Origin: Cladopsammia gracilis
Taxonomy: Eukaryota > Cnidaria > Anthozoa > Scleractinia > Dendrophylliidae
Assembly: GCA_022457155.1 (NCBI GenBank)
Contig: JAJGOT010000318.1
Coordinates: 591,001-655,000 of the forward strand
DNA: 64,000 bases
Reading direction: 5' to 3'
Shown: one piece after another, positions 42,901 through 47,336 of the stretch
Layout of the letters: each line of letters opens with the position of its first letter
How positions within the stretch are numbered: the stretch's first letter is position 1
Made by a program: the position numbers and the translations under genes
Notes under the pieces: model-generated
Told to the model about the DNA's origin: nothing
What the model saw: the letters and a program-made list of their open reading frames with translations, nothing else
Databases searched by the model: none

Positions 42901-43719
42901 GAAATCGAAAGGCAATAATCGAAATCGAATCGAATCGCAAGGAATATGAATCGTTACACCCCTAAGGTCCACAGTCAAAATCTGGCCATCTGGACATCAC
43001 AGCGCATGCCCAACAGTCGTAAAATAACAGACAAAGCGTTATTGTTTGCTGTGGCTAAGGTTGTGGTGGTTTTTTTTTAAAAAGAATCCGAAATCGGATG
43101 GATTCTTCACGACAATTCCCCCCCCTTCCCCCCCCCCCCCCCCACACACACACACACCTCAATTTGTACTTGGTCATTGATCGATTTTTTTGGACTGACT
43201 GATTGATTTATTGACTTATTGTTTATGGGTTTCTTTATTTGTTTCATTTATTTATTGATCTAAACCTTCAACTTCGTCAATTCGTAGATGCTTTTATGCC
43301 TCCATGCAATGCAATGCATTGATTGATTGATTAATTCTAGTACTTATTTATTCACTTATGCATGCATGTCTGCATGCGTTCATTCATTTATTCATTTGTT
43401 CCGTCGTTCGTACGGTAATTAAAGGAATGATTTTTTCTTTGTAGGTGCAGTTAAAGATGGCAATCCATCGTATCCTGAACTGGAAGGTCTGTCAGAAGAG
43501 CTTCCTGAACACTGGGAAAAGCTAGGACGTCGACTAAAATTCAGGGATGGAAATTTGAAAAGTTTTCACAAAGACAATGAAAAAGTCGCTGAGAAAACAT
43601 TTGCAATGCTGAAGGCATGGAAACAAAGAGAAGGCTCCGATGCCACTTACCGAGTTTTATATCAAGCATTATGTGACATTGGCCGTAAAGATTTAGCGCA
43701 AGACTTATGTTGCCACTGA
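932..43719 (+). CDS. Host gene: CUEDC2-like N-terminus, ZU5-ZU5-UPA region and Death domain (multi-exon)
   Basis: Nine exons with consistent GT-AG borders and matching phases can be chained: 932-999, 3601-3732, 4282-4343, 5096-5315, 6264-6655, 7186-7421, 8558-8838, 9413-9745 and 11972-12131. A Death-domain exon with stop (43445-43719) follows after 31 kb. The order ZU5, ZU5, UPA, Death domain is that of PIDD1 and of the UNC5 cytoplasmic part, proteins that form death-domain signalling complexes in the cytoplasm. No LRRs, membrane segment or signal peptide are seen. The start resembles the N-terminus of CUEDC2 instead. Exon 9 ends in phase 0 while the Death-domain exon needs one preceding base, so at least one exon of length 3n+1 is missing from this model. 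The alternative is that the Death-domain exon belongs to another transcript, or that the first four exons form a separate gene, although their phase joins exon 5 exactly. Confidence 0.6.
1284..1605. mobile_element. MITE-like inverted repeat, about 320 bp
   Basis: Bases about 1284-1345 and 1551-1605 are inverted copies of each other (the shared core includes AAAAATACCATAATACTCTT), separated by some 200 bases with no coding potential. This is the form of a non-autonomous DNA transposon lying in intron 1. A clean target-site duplication was not identified. Confidence 0.55.
1606..2888. other. Intron 1 sequence without recognised features
   Basis: AT-rich intronic DNA. Short open frames here (for example at 2242-2508) show no recognisable domain, codon bias or splice context, and I see nothing further in it. 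Confidence 0.5.
2889..3057. mobile_element. Fold-back MITE, near-perfect palindrome
   Basis: Arms 2889-2934 and 3011-3057 are almost exact inverted copies (AACTAATTTCGATTTTGAGA at the outer end), and the short centre is itself palindromic around AGAAAATATATTCT. ATA flanks both ends. This is a compact fold-back transposon remnant in intron 1. Confidence 0.7.
3601..3732 (+). CDS. Exon 2, CUEDC2-like segment
   Basis: The acceptor at 3598-3600 and donor GTACTG frame an exon that reads [18 protein letters not shown] and then [16 protein letters not shown]. This resembles the conserved N-terminal block of CUEDC2 (a hydrophobic VLG/VLEDLG helix followed by an AYVPGF-type segment). The comparison is from memory of the family and would be settled by a profile search. 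Confidence 0.55.
4282..4343 (+). CDS. Exon 3
   Basis: A 62-base exon between acceptor acaaag and donor GTAACT, encoding [20 protein letters not shown]. Its phase joins both neighbours exactly. The amphipathic helix continues the CUEDC2-like region. Confidence 0.5.
4344..4420. repeat. Tandem duplication, about 33 bp twice
   Basis: Directly after exon 3 a unit containing ACACTGTATA.TCAAGGTATT is repeated almost exactly. It is probably a replication slippage product within intron 3. Confidence 0.6.
4421..5095. other. Intron 3 sequence without recognised features
   Basis: AT-rich intronic sequence up to the acceptor tttag at 5091-5095. I see no coding or repeat structure that I can name. Confidence 0.4.
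5096..5315 (+). CDS. Exon 4, low-complexity linker
   Basis: Starts after tttag at 5095 and ends at GAAAG/GTACAT. It encodes a hydrophilic, Ser/Asp/Gln-rich linker ([19 protein letters not shown]...) with no domain signature. It ends two bases into an arginine codon, which exon 5 completes, so the CUEDC2-like start and the ZU5 part can be one reading frame. The alternative upstream acceptor (ccag at 5064) leads into a stop. Confidence 0.45.
5605..5750. repeat. (TACA)n/(TACG)n microsatellite
   Basis: About 145 bases of tetranucleotide repeat in which CATA units pass into CGTA units and back, so the CG-containing units form one block inside the array. It lies in intron 4. The open frame across it is a consequence of the repeat, not a gene. 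Confidence 0.9.
6264..6655 (+). CDS. Exon 5, first ZU5-like domain
   Basis: Encodes about 130 residues including [20 protein letters not shown] and [16 protein letters not shown]. The pattern of a short beta strand, then a hydrophobic strand ending in FPANAV, then T-I-V-V, is the characteristic start of a ZU5 domain (found in ZO-1, UNC5, ankyrin and PIDD). The exon closes with the donor GTACGT one base into a glycine codon. Confidence 0.65.
6740..7135. repeat. tRNA-derived SINE-like sequences in intron 5
   Basis: At 6744-6805 there is a pol III A-box-like GGTGTAGTAGTTAGCGC and a B-box-like GGTTCGAACC. At 7075-7135, in opposite orientation, a second pair can be read (GTGGTCGAGTGGTTAAGGCG on the minus strand). 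Neither folds into a good tRNA. I read this as one or two tRNA-derived SINEs. Confidence 0.5.
7186..7421 (+). CDS. Exon 6, start of second ZU5-like domain
   Basis: Begins two bases into the split codon from exon 5 and ends in phase 0. It contains [20 protein letters not shown] followed by [15 protein letters not shown]. The GGYF...[10 protein letters not shown] core is the ZU5 signature again, here even clearer than in exon 5. The domain continues into exon 7. Confidence 0.65.
7860..8330 (-). mobile_element. 5'-truncated LINE, C-terminal end of ORF2
   Basis: On the minus strand an uninterrupted frame of about 110 codons (8330 to 7997) has no ATG. It reads [20 protein letters not shown], then [20 protein letters not shown] and [18 protein letters not shown], ending in a stop. 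HWLPI...R...K...LAP.YI..LL and LWNSLP are the hallmark of the region behind the reverse transcriptase in L2/CR1-type LINEs. A 3' untranslated part follows and ends in an (ATT)n tail at 7860-7875. Only the 3' end was inserted, which is typical for these elements. Confidence 0.75.
8558..8838 (+). CDS. Exon 7, ZU5 to UPA transition
   Basis: Starts in phase 0 after tggttag and ends two bases into a codon. It encodes the remainder of the second ZU5 ([40 protein letters not shown]) and ends with VRFQVERFS. In PIDD and UNC5CL the matching place carries an HFS autoproteolysis site; here the histidine position reads Arg (ERFSR across the splice). Confidence 0.6.
9413..9745 (+). CDS. Exon 8, UPA-like region
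   Basis: Joins exon 7 in phase and encodes about 110 residues, including [20 protein letters not shown] and a cysteine-rich [11 protein letters not shown]. This is followed by a linker and [20 protein letters not shown]. The alternation of hydrophobic strands after the second ZU5 fits the UPA fold. The donor is GTAAGT. Confidence 0.55.
9746..10584. other. Intron 8 sequence without recognised features
   Basis: Mostly AT-rich intronic DNA. A short motif at 10205-10230 (CCTGGGAACGAGGTTGG) recurs at 21720-21736, which marks it as part of a dispersed repeat. Nothing else is recognised. Confidence 0.4.
10585..11311. mobile_element. piggyBac-type MITE with TTAA target duplication
   Basis: The ends GGTTACGGTGTACCTTC (10589) and its inverted counterpart GAAGGTATACTGTAACC (to 11307) are imperfect terminal inverted repeats. 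They are bordered on both sides by TTAA (10585-10588 and 11308-11311), the target site of piggyBac transposases. The 719-bp interior encodes nothing recognisable, so it is a non-autonomous element in intron 8. Confidence 0.75.
11972..12131 (+). CDS. Exon 9, end of UPA-like region
   Basis: A 160-base exon between ttaacag and GTAAGT, encoding [20 protein letters not shown], then a basic patch ([20 protein letters not shown]). It ends in phase 0. The basic cluster could be a nuclear localisation or membrane-lipid binding patch, but that is a guess. Confidence 0.5.
12629..13760 (+). pseudogene. Degenerate P2X7-like intracellular-domain gene fragment
   Basis: The ATG at 12629 opens an acidic peptide ([20 protein letters not shown]). 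A frame change then leads into [18 protein letters not shown], and at 13630-13746 a piece reads [20 protein letters not shown] and DNTRPLPAC. This combination (acidic start, [28 protein letters not shown]) is what I recall from the many cnidarian proteins labelled P2X purinoceptor 7-like, which share the C-terminal zinc-binding domain rather than the channel. Stops and a one-base frame change break it. It sits inside the 31-kb intron. Confidence 0.35.
13860..13888 (+). other. Histone-mRNA-type stem-loop
   Basis: GGCTCTTTTAGGAGCC folds into a 6-bp stem with a TTTA loop and is followed by ACC, as in 3' ends of replication-dependent histone mRNAs. No histone reading frame ends upstream, so it is an orphan copy or chance. 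The same hairpin occurs on the minus strand at 25828-25850. Confidence 0.4.
14880..15960 (+). mobile_element. Gypsy-type LTR retrotransposon remnant (LTR end, PBS, gag)
   Basis: An LTR-like AT-rich stretch ends near 15093. TGGTGGCAGCGGATC at 15096 follows, the usual place and look of a tRNA primer-binding site. A 222-codon gag frame (15146-15814) contains [20 protein letters not shown] and [12 protein letters not shown], typical of Gypsy gag. It stops at TGA 15812-15814. In the same register behind the stop lie two zinc knuckles ([15 protein letters not shown] at 15854 and [10 protein letters not shown]). No protease or RT follows, so the element is truncated at about 15960. Confidence 0.7.
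16081..16560 (+). other. Coding-like GC-rich stretch, unrecognised
   Basis: A frame from ATG 16188 starts [20 protein letters not shown] and continues Ala/Pro-rich before turning Leu-rich. It looks like the first exon of a retroelement ORF interrupted by the VNTR that follows, but I cannot name it. Confidence 0.2.
16570..18060. repeat. VNTR of about 50-bp units
   Basis: Some 1.45 kb of tandem units alternate TTCAATTTTCAGTCTGTGTG-type and ATTATTCAGTCTGTGTGAC-type halves. The unit is about 50 bp with a half-unit of about 25. The array decays towards 18.2 kb, where units become divergent. Open frames across it (for example 16905-17102) are only the repeat translated. Confidence 0.9.
18061..18700. 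other. GC-richer stretch after the VNTR, unrecognised
   Basis: Degraded VNTR units up to 18.2 kb are followed by a C/T-rich stretch with no recognised coding content. It may belong to the same unidentified element as 16081-16560. Confidence 0.25.
18700..19610 (+). mobile_element. LINE reverse-transcriptase fragment, broken
   Basis: Three short frames in different registers read [38 protein letters not shown] and [18 protein letters not shown](S)GKAAG.DGIP.E and F.DLSKAFDT are RT motifs of non-LTR retrotransposons. The D of DLSKAF is one catalytic aspartate. The downstream YxDD part is missing, so this is a decayed fragment. Confidence 0.75.
19640..20500. other. AT-rich sequence, nothing recognised
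   Basis: Very AT-rich with scattered stops in all frames. I see no gene, inverted repeat or array in it. Confidence 0.5.
21764..22375. mobile_element. MITE with 70-bp terminal inverted repeats and tRNA-like ends
   Basis: 21764-21833 and 22303-22375 are near-exact inverted copies, each containing two palindromic ATTAACGAT.AT.GTTAAT motifs. Just inside each arm is a tRNA-like pol III box pair, in opposite orientations: minus strand 21975-21905 (GTGGTCCAGTGGTTAGAAG) and plus strand 22186-22255 (TAGTCTAGTGGTAAG, GGTTCGAATCCC). No coding capacity. Confidence 0.65.
22448..22997. mobile_element. MITE with 100-bp terminal inverted repeats
   Basis: 22448-22550 and 22900-22997 are inverted copies (shared core ACCGCATGCAAGCGGTTAAA). 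The 350-bp interior is non-coding and carries another B-box-like GGGTTCGAGGC near 22775. Confidence 0.65.
23981..24275. repeat. CGGTCTGTACGG-type repeat, inverted partner of 42031-42362
   Basis: This block holds several copies of motifs such as ACGGTCTGTACGGTCTGACA and AGTCCGTAAATTGC. It matches 42031-42362 in inverted orientation with the same outermost sequence TCCAATATAGACGCACGGAT. The two could be the ends of one large composite or two separate insertions. Confidence 0.6.
24620..25040. repeat. Interspersed tandem repeat, about 118-bp period
   Basis: Five copies of TCTAAAAGCGTGTGCAA.GGA with ATTACACGTTTCAATAG, interleaved with three copies of a block containing GGGTGAACCAACGCAGCACA (one further copy at 24300). 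The frames on both strands here are repeat translations. Confidence 0.7.
25045..25760. repeat. Short repeat cluster with GCGGCAGAATTTAGAAGG
   Basis: The motif (A)GCGGCAGAATTTAGAAGGGA recurs five times at about 25050, 25142, 25575, 25651 and 25733, together with CGACGATTATTATTCGCCC. Nothing coding is visible. Confidence 0.6.
25828..25850 (-). other. Histone-mRNA-type stem-loop, second copy
   Basis: On the minus strand AAAGGGCTCTTTTAGGAGCC followed by ACC is a closer match to the histone 3' hairpin than the copy at 13860, including the purine-rich stretch in front. No histone coding sequence is next to it. Confidence 0.4.
25908..27140. mobile_element. Dispersed GC-rich-headed repeat, copy A
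   Basis: Begins TAGCGGAGCACTTGCCGGGC with a GGGCCGAAGGCCC hairpin and ends GCTGTTAGGCTTGGGCTATC. Copy B (29667-30890) is highly similar over its whole length, and partial copies lie at 33675-34010 and 37650-37955. The GC-rich, CG-rich head and AT-rich tail, without a good reading frame, suggest a non-autonomous element. Its class is not clear to me. Confidence 0.7.
27612..28677. mobile_element. MITE with nested fold-backs
   Basis: The ends CTTAAAGTGCCTATCACCCC (27612) and the inverted GGGGTGATAGGCACTTTAAG (to 28677) continue as inverted arms to about 27712 and from 28595. Inside are an inverted pair 27717-27775/28249-28313, a separate MITE 27803-28162, and a further pair 28314-28375/28517-28577. 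Confidence 0.65.
27803..28162. mobile_element. MITE, CAGTGGTTGTTTACCATTTAC ends
   Basis: A 21-bp terminal inverted repeat, GTTGTTTACCATTTAC plus outer bases, borders 360 bp rich in further inverted pieces such as TTCCGTTTGGGA. It is inserted in the larger MITE around it. Confidence 0.65.
28677..29123. mobile_element. MITE with TTTAA flanks
   Basis: GGCTGGTTCTCATATAATCG at the left and its inverted copy at the right end are terminal repeats of over 40 bp. TTTAA flanks both sides (28672-28676 and 29124-29128). The interior repeats CGTCCCGGTCGTC many times in both orientations. It sits directly on the end of the MITE to its left. Confidence 0.75.
29667..30890. mobile_element. Dispersed GC-rich-headed repeat, copy B
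   Basis: Nearly identical to copy A from TAGCGGAGCACTTGCC to GCTGTTAGGCTTGGGCTATC, with small indels (for example an extra CCGTCGCCGTCGC block). The high similarity points to recent mobility or gene conversion. Confidence 0.7.
31811..31912. repeat. Large palindrome (hairpin)
   Basis: TATAGCGC...GATATCGCCTAATTCTTAGC on the left pairs with GGCTAAAATTAGGCGATATC...GCGCTATA on the right around a GAGGCCGTAGGCC tip. It is about 100 bp long and probably a minimal fold-back element. Confidence 0.65.
32160..32706. repeat. Dispersed repeat, partial copy of 45428-46583
   Basis: Shares TTTTTATCTCGTTAATGCGC, GGTTAAACCGGTTAGGATTT and TATTACGGTTTGATTATGCA with the right-hand copy. A third piece is at 38185-38312. 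No coding content is seen in this copy. Confidence 0.65.
32707..33674. other. Unrecognised intronic sequence
   Basis: AT-rich without arrays, inverted repeats or recognisable protein fragments. Confidence 0.4.
33675..34010. mobile_element. Dispersed GC-rich-headed repeat, partial copy C
   Basis: Carries the diverged head (TAGCGGAGCTCTGCGGGCCG, GGCCGAAGGCCC hairpin) and the middle part up to GCGGTTTGCTACTTAAGACA, then loses similarity. The tail part of a copy reappears at 37650-37955. Confidence 0.6.
34480..36364 (+). mobile_element. LINE, decayed endonuclease and reverse transcriptase
   Basis: A string of frames in the same direction reads endonuclease-like [18 protein letters not shown] and [11 protein letters not shown] (APE-type SDH motif), then RT-like [31 protein letters not shown] and [20 protein letters not shown]. 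This is an L1/Tx1-like order with endonuclease first. Frames and stops alternate every 200-350 bases, so it is long dead. Confidence 0.8.
36806..37230. repeat. Repeat bounded by C/G homopolymers
   Basis: Starts with C6 followed by 22 G (36816-36837), ends with CCCCCTCCCCCCGGG at 37208, and holds several variants of TATTCTAGACC in between. The opposite-strand symmetry of the G/C runs at both ends suggests one unit of a dispersed element. Confidence 0.55.
37350..37570. repeat. Cluster of CCGGAAATGAC motifs
   Basis: Five to six spaced copies of (AC)CGGAAATGACT or close variants occur in 220 bases. The same core, as CCGGAAGTGAC, occurs at 46815-46975 beside the virus-like element. The core equals an ETS-factor site; whether it is used is unknown. 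Confidence 0.5.
37650..37955. mobile_element. Dispersed GC-rich-headed repeat, tail fragment
   Basis: Matches the later half of copies A and B, including TGCACTGTGCAGACGGT and the ending GCTGTTAGGCTAAGCCTATC. Together with 33675-34010 it may be one copy split by the LINE and the repeats between. Confidence 0.6.
38857..40532. mobile_element. DNA-transposon remnant with 6-bp target duplication CTAAAT
   Basis: Left end GAGGGTGCTAATGGGG and right end CCCCATTAGCACCCTC are inverted copies, flanked by CTAAAT on both sides (38851-38856 and 40533-40538). CAATTGTCAGTTAAC is repeated at both subterminal regions. No transposase frame was found in the 1676 bp, so it is non-autonomous. A second MITE is nested near its right end. 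Confidence 0.75.
40216..40482. mobile_element. Nested MITE with AAACGCCGGG repeats
   Basis: GTTACCGTATTTTCTC and its inverted copy bound about 265 bp holding four AAACGCCGGG motifs, two in each flank. It is inserted within the 38857-40532 element. Confidence 0.65.
40540..42030. other. Unrecognised intronic sequence
   Basis: AT-rich with scattered short frames (for example 40787-41044) that show no domain or splice context. Confidence 0.4.
42031..42362. repeat. 128-bp tandem duplication, inverted partner of 23981-24275
   Basis: A 128-bp unit containing CCGTACAGACCGTCAAACTG and CACACTCGGAGTATGTAG is present twice and followed by a third partial unit ending TCTATATTGGA. Inverted copies are at 23981-24275. 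Confidence 0.65.
42453..42962. mobile_element. hAT-like MITE
   Basis: Ends GTGGTGTAACGATT and AATCGTTACACCCC are inverted. The (G)GGGTGTAACGATT terminus is common among hAT-family MITEs. The 510-bp interior is rich in GATTAATCGA/TCGATT motifs and non-coding. No 8-bp target duplication could be confirmed. Confidence 0.6.
43115..43430. repeat. Poly-C/(CA)n and TTGATTGA simple repeats
   Basis: Two C runs at 43120-43142 lead into (CA)n up to 43157. Degenerate TTGATTGA/TTATTCA repeats then run to just before the Death-domain exon. Confidence 0.8.
43445..43719 (+). CDS. Death-domain terminal exon
   Basis: After the acceptor ttgtag at 43439-43444 the exon encodes about 91 residues and ends in [23 protein letters not shown], then [20 protein letters not shown] and [20 protein letters not shown] give the six-helix Death-domain pattern (W..L...L, ML..W, AT...L..AL..I.R.D.A..L). 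It needs one preceding base to be in frame, while exon 9 ends in phase 0. At least one further exon therefore precedes it. Confidence 0.75.
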
Positions 43720-44520
43720 AAAATCTGTCCTACGTTTTACTCTGAATACATGTTGGATGAAAAATTGTCTCTATATTTGCAATGAGCAGTATTACAGTGT
43801 TAAAACTAAATTAGCAGTCTCGAAGGTGTCGTAACTGGAGGGACCCTATGGTTACCATTACTTATTTTACCTGTTTTGTCAGTGTATATTTCATTTATCT
43901 AGCTTTTTGGTATTATATTGTTTAGTTTAGATGTGGCGTCTGTTGTGTAATATATTTATATTGTAGCTGAAAAGCGCACTTGGGAAGCACAAAGACACCA
44001 TGCATTCATGTAATACATGTTTGTATGCATGCATGTATGTATGTATGTATTTTTTTAAATAAACCCTTATTCATAACAAACAAAAGAAATAAGAAATACA
44101 CAGCAGTTATTAGAAACATTAATTACACCACAGTTGTGAAGTTAATTAATGAAAATTAAATATAACATAGCAGTTGGCAGACTTTGTATAGAGCTAAGTT
44201 TGGAGAAAAAACTATGTTTACAACAATGAAAATTACTATACCGACACAGGATAGAGCGATTTTCTTCAAACCGTGAAATAGTTACTAAGTTAGTAGGGCA
44301 CTATTAGACACTAATTCCATTGTTTTCTTTTGTTTAGTTTTTACTAATTTTGGCGAATATTGATTAATTGCTAGATACTGTTTCACGGTCTAAGTAAAAT
44401 CACTAAAAAAAATAAGAAAGAAAAATAATTGATGAAAGCTAATAATTAGTAGGAAGAGCGCTTTGTAGTATGTTACAAAAATTACTAGTTCATTAAACAA
44501 TTTAAACAGTGGTCCTTTTT
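43720..44520 (+). other. Probable 3' UTR and flanking AT-rich DNA
   Basis: Follows the Death-domain stop. A (GTAT)n run at 44030-44050 and AAATAAAC near 44056 may include the polyadenylation signal. Nothing else is recognised. Confidence 0.4.
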
Positions 44521-44529
44521 ATTTTTTCT

Positions 44530-45420
44530 CTTTTTATTCCAAAGAAAAACGAAACAATTTATCTTTAACTAAAGCAAGTGTTTCACAAGGAACCATCAAA
44601 TTGGAGGCCGCATATATTAAGTTGGACAGTCCTAACGATTTAATAATTAAAACTTTCCCATATAGTGTTTGCCCTCTCGATCGCCATATGTCTAAGTTCG
44701 TTTGTAATTTTCGTATTTTCAAATTAAAATTCGACTGGTTATTCCCTTTTAAGTCATAAGAAAGAAAAGTCCCTAAGAATTTCGTTGCACCGTTTACCCA
44801 CTTCATCCGTAACGGTTTAGACCTACGGTTAGCCCATTTCCCTAACCACATGGCCTTCGTTTTACTTATATTGAGCTTTAGTCCAAAAAAACTCTCACAA
44901 ACTTCTCACCGTATCTAAAGCTTTCTCCACATCTTCTAAATCAGTGCAAAACAGGTTTGTGTCATTTGCGAATTGACTTAGTTTGAATTCAGAACCAAAA
45001 AAGCGGATTTCATTGGTTGATCAGTACTGTCTAATTTTACTTGACAGTATTTCTGCCGTCCGGATAAAGAGGTAGGGTGATAATGGACACCCTTGTCTAA
45101 CACCCCTGGACGGTTTGAACCAGTTTGTAGAGAAACCGTTATTCGAAGCAGCACGTTCAACATCAGTGTAAAAATCTCCAACCCACTGTCTAATACTCTC
45201 ACCAAAATTGAAAAGTTGTAAATACAAGACCATTCCAGGGAGTCAAAAACCTTCTTAAAGTCAATTAATACTAATATGCCAGGAATATCGTTTCTCTCTC
45301 CAAAATATCACTTAATAGCCTTATTCTCACCAATATCTCTTCCTTTTATGAAGCCTTTTTGATCAGAATGTACAAGTTTTGGTAACATTGGCTCAATTCT
45401 CTTCGCAATAGCCTGCATGC
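44530..45420 (-). mobile_element. LINE reverse-transcriptase fragment
   Basis: On the minus strand NGFSTNWFKPSRGVRQGCPL followed by SPYLFI (45233-45021) is the RT block with GVRQGCPLSPYLF. MKWVNGATKFLGTFLSYDLK and RGQTLYGKVLIIKSLGLSNL (44851-44534) belong to the region behind the RT in L1-like elements. Frame changes separate the pieces. Confidence 0.75.
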
Positions 45421-45427
45421 GTGCATG

Positions 45428-46583
45428 CTTTTTATCTCGTTAATGCGCATGCGCGCAAACGAGATATAGGTATCAGTATAAAAAAGGGACAAAAGTTAAC
45501 AAAGGTTCGTTGTTAATATTTGTGGCTTTTGTCCGGGGGGTTACTTCTTTCTTCTTTGTAGAAGCTATATTAGGGCATTGGGGATATGGTTGGTTAAACC
45601 GGTTAGGATTTCAAGAAGGGCGTCACATACTGCCACTAAAATTTTTGAGGAACACCCCCGGACCTATTGTTAATTTCCGTAGGGTATCGAAATGTCATGA
45701 ACTTGTCATATCTTACGCTACGTCACCCCAAAGGTATTACAGTTCTTATTAAGTTTCGATATCTCACGTTAGCTATCAATCTTTCAAATTTGTTTTTAAG
45801 TGGATGTGTCCGAGACGTTCTACGCTCTTTGCGTCTTATGCTTTTTGTTTCCTGTCGAGTTGCAGTTGGGCCTCTTTTATTGTTTCTGTCTTATTCATCA
45901 TGACTGTTGTTGTATCTTTGTCCGCTTTTTTGAGGTTTATAGTAGAGCTGTTTTTTAACTCTTTTAGAGCTATGACCTCATCGCCTGACAGATTGTTTCT
46001 AGGCTTAGTTACAGTGATCAGCGCGAGTTGCGCTTTGACATTTTCCGCGCTCGACGAAGCTAACAAATTTCACCCTGTATCTTTGACCGCTTTTTTGAGG
46101 TTTATAGCAGAGTTGTTTTTCAATTCTTTTAGAGCTATGACCTCATCCCCGCCTGACAGATTGTTTCTTATCTAGGATTTATTGTTTCTGTGGTTTCAAC
46201 CACAGATAAAATCTACACATGTTAAATAAAATAAACACGCAACTTCATTCGTAACGTACAATACACTCCTAAAACTAAAAAATATCAACAGTTTTTCCCC
46301 ATGCGACGCGACCTAAAAAGCCACAAAGGGAGTCCGTGCACTTCTGTCATTACGTTTATATTAAGCTGATTGGACTGAAAATTCTGAAACTTGGCAGGAA
46401 TGTTCTGCGATACCTCGTTTCAAAAACGTTGTCCGGCTTTTTAAATTCATTTAGTTTCTGTTACAAACTTATTGTCTCTTCTATATGCGATATGGCAGAG
46501 CAAAATAGCATGAACTTTGGGTTTGTTCTATTTTGGTCTATTTTGGAATACTGAATCACAGCTATTACGGTTTGATTATGCAA
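45428..46583. repeat. Dispersed repeat, fuller copy
   Basis: Shares its left part with 32160-32500, its middle with 38185-38312 and its right part (GATATGGCAGAGCAAAAT to ATTACGGTTTGATTATGCA) with 32630-32706. A Penelope-like RT fragment lies inside, which suggests that the repeat is derived from or carries such an element. Confidence 0.6.
45836..46175 (-). mobile_element. Penelope-like RT N-terminal fragment, duplicated
   Basis: The minus strand reads NNLSGDEVIALKELKNSSTI followed by NLKKADKDTTTVMMNKTE. The pattern L...E..ALK.L......I...ADK....V.M is the start of the RT in Penelope-like elements. A second copy of about 100 bp is repeated in tandem (46080-46170). Confidence 0.5.
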
Positions 46584-46714
46584 TGTCAACGCACGCATGA
46601 AAACCAGCAAGACTATTGAGAAGTGCATCAGGAAAATGAAGTATTTAATAGACCGATATAAAGAGGCAAAGGAATGAAGTAGTTTAGGTGGCCCAACCTG
46701 TGTGAAACACGAGA

Positions 46715-47160
46715 TCGACCAATCAGGAGCGAGTACATCTCATTAGCATCTCATTTGCATCTCATTAAAAATGGTGCAGCCAATCAGAAGCCGAGTTGGA
46801 AGGATGACGACTTCCGGTTTACATGAAAGTGAGGCAAAAAAAATTGGGGGGAGGGGTGGGGGGCTTATAGTGACCGGAAGTGACTTTGGGTGGCGCTTGC
46901 CTGAGGGTGGGAGACCGCTGACCGGAAGTGACCTCGTTTGGATCGCGGGCTCAGATACCGCTGACCGGAAATAACCTTTTTTTGGATCGCGGCCTCAGGC
47001 ATTGGAGGGGGTCCCAGATCCCGCTCGGAGGAATGGTTCGGGGGTCGCTCGGGGATGGTGACTGGTCGCACTGGTTCCGCACGCGGGGTGGGTCCCAGAT
47101 TCCGCTCGGCCATAGACACAAAAAATAACAGAAAATAACCCAAAAATGCCTTTTTAATAG
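46715..47160. promoter_or_regulatory. Candidate terminal/regulatory region of the virus-like element
   Basis: Contains two CCAATCAG.AGC motifs (about 46720 and 46780), three CATCTCATT repeats with an octamer ATTTGCAT, three to four (A)CCGGAAGTGAC motifs and two copies of GGTCCCAGAT.CCGCTCGG. Composition changes from AT-rich to GC-rich within it. Polintons end in terminal inverted repeats; the opposite end lies outside the window, so the exact boundary cannot be fixed here. Confidence 0.4.
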
Positions 47161-47336
47161 TCACACAACGTAACGAAAAAACAAAAAGTTAGTTTTACAA
47201 GCGGGGACATGGGTTCCTTCCCCTAAGGGGAGAACGCCCCTTTTTAGTAGTCACGCAACGAAAAGAACAACAAAAGCTATTTTACAAGCGGGGACATGGG
47301 TTCCATCCCCGAATGGGAGAACGCCCCTTTTTTTTA
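47161..47336. repeat. Tandem duplication of the 3' end of polB, about 88 bp
   Basis: TCAC.CAACG and ACAAGCGGGGACATGGGTTC recur with an offset of 86-90 bases, so the last 25 or so codons of the polymerase and their trailer are present twice. The inner copy supplies the stop used at 47251. Confidence 0.75.

Noticed and set aside
45804..46175. Hydrophobic plus-strand ORF of 123 codons, membrane-like
   Set aside because: Opposite strand of the Penelope-like fragment; the hydrophobicity comes from the antisense of Lys/Glu codons.
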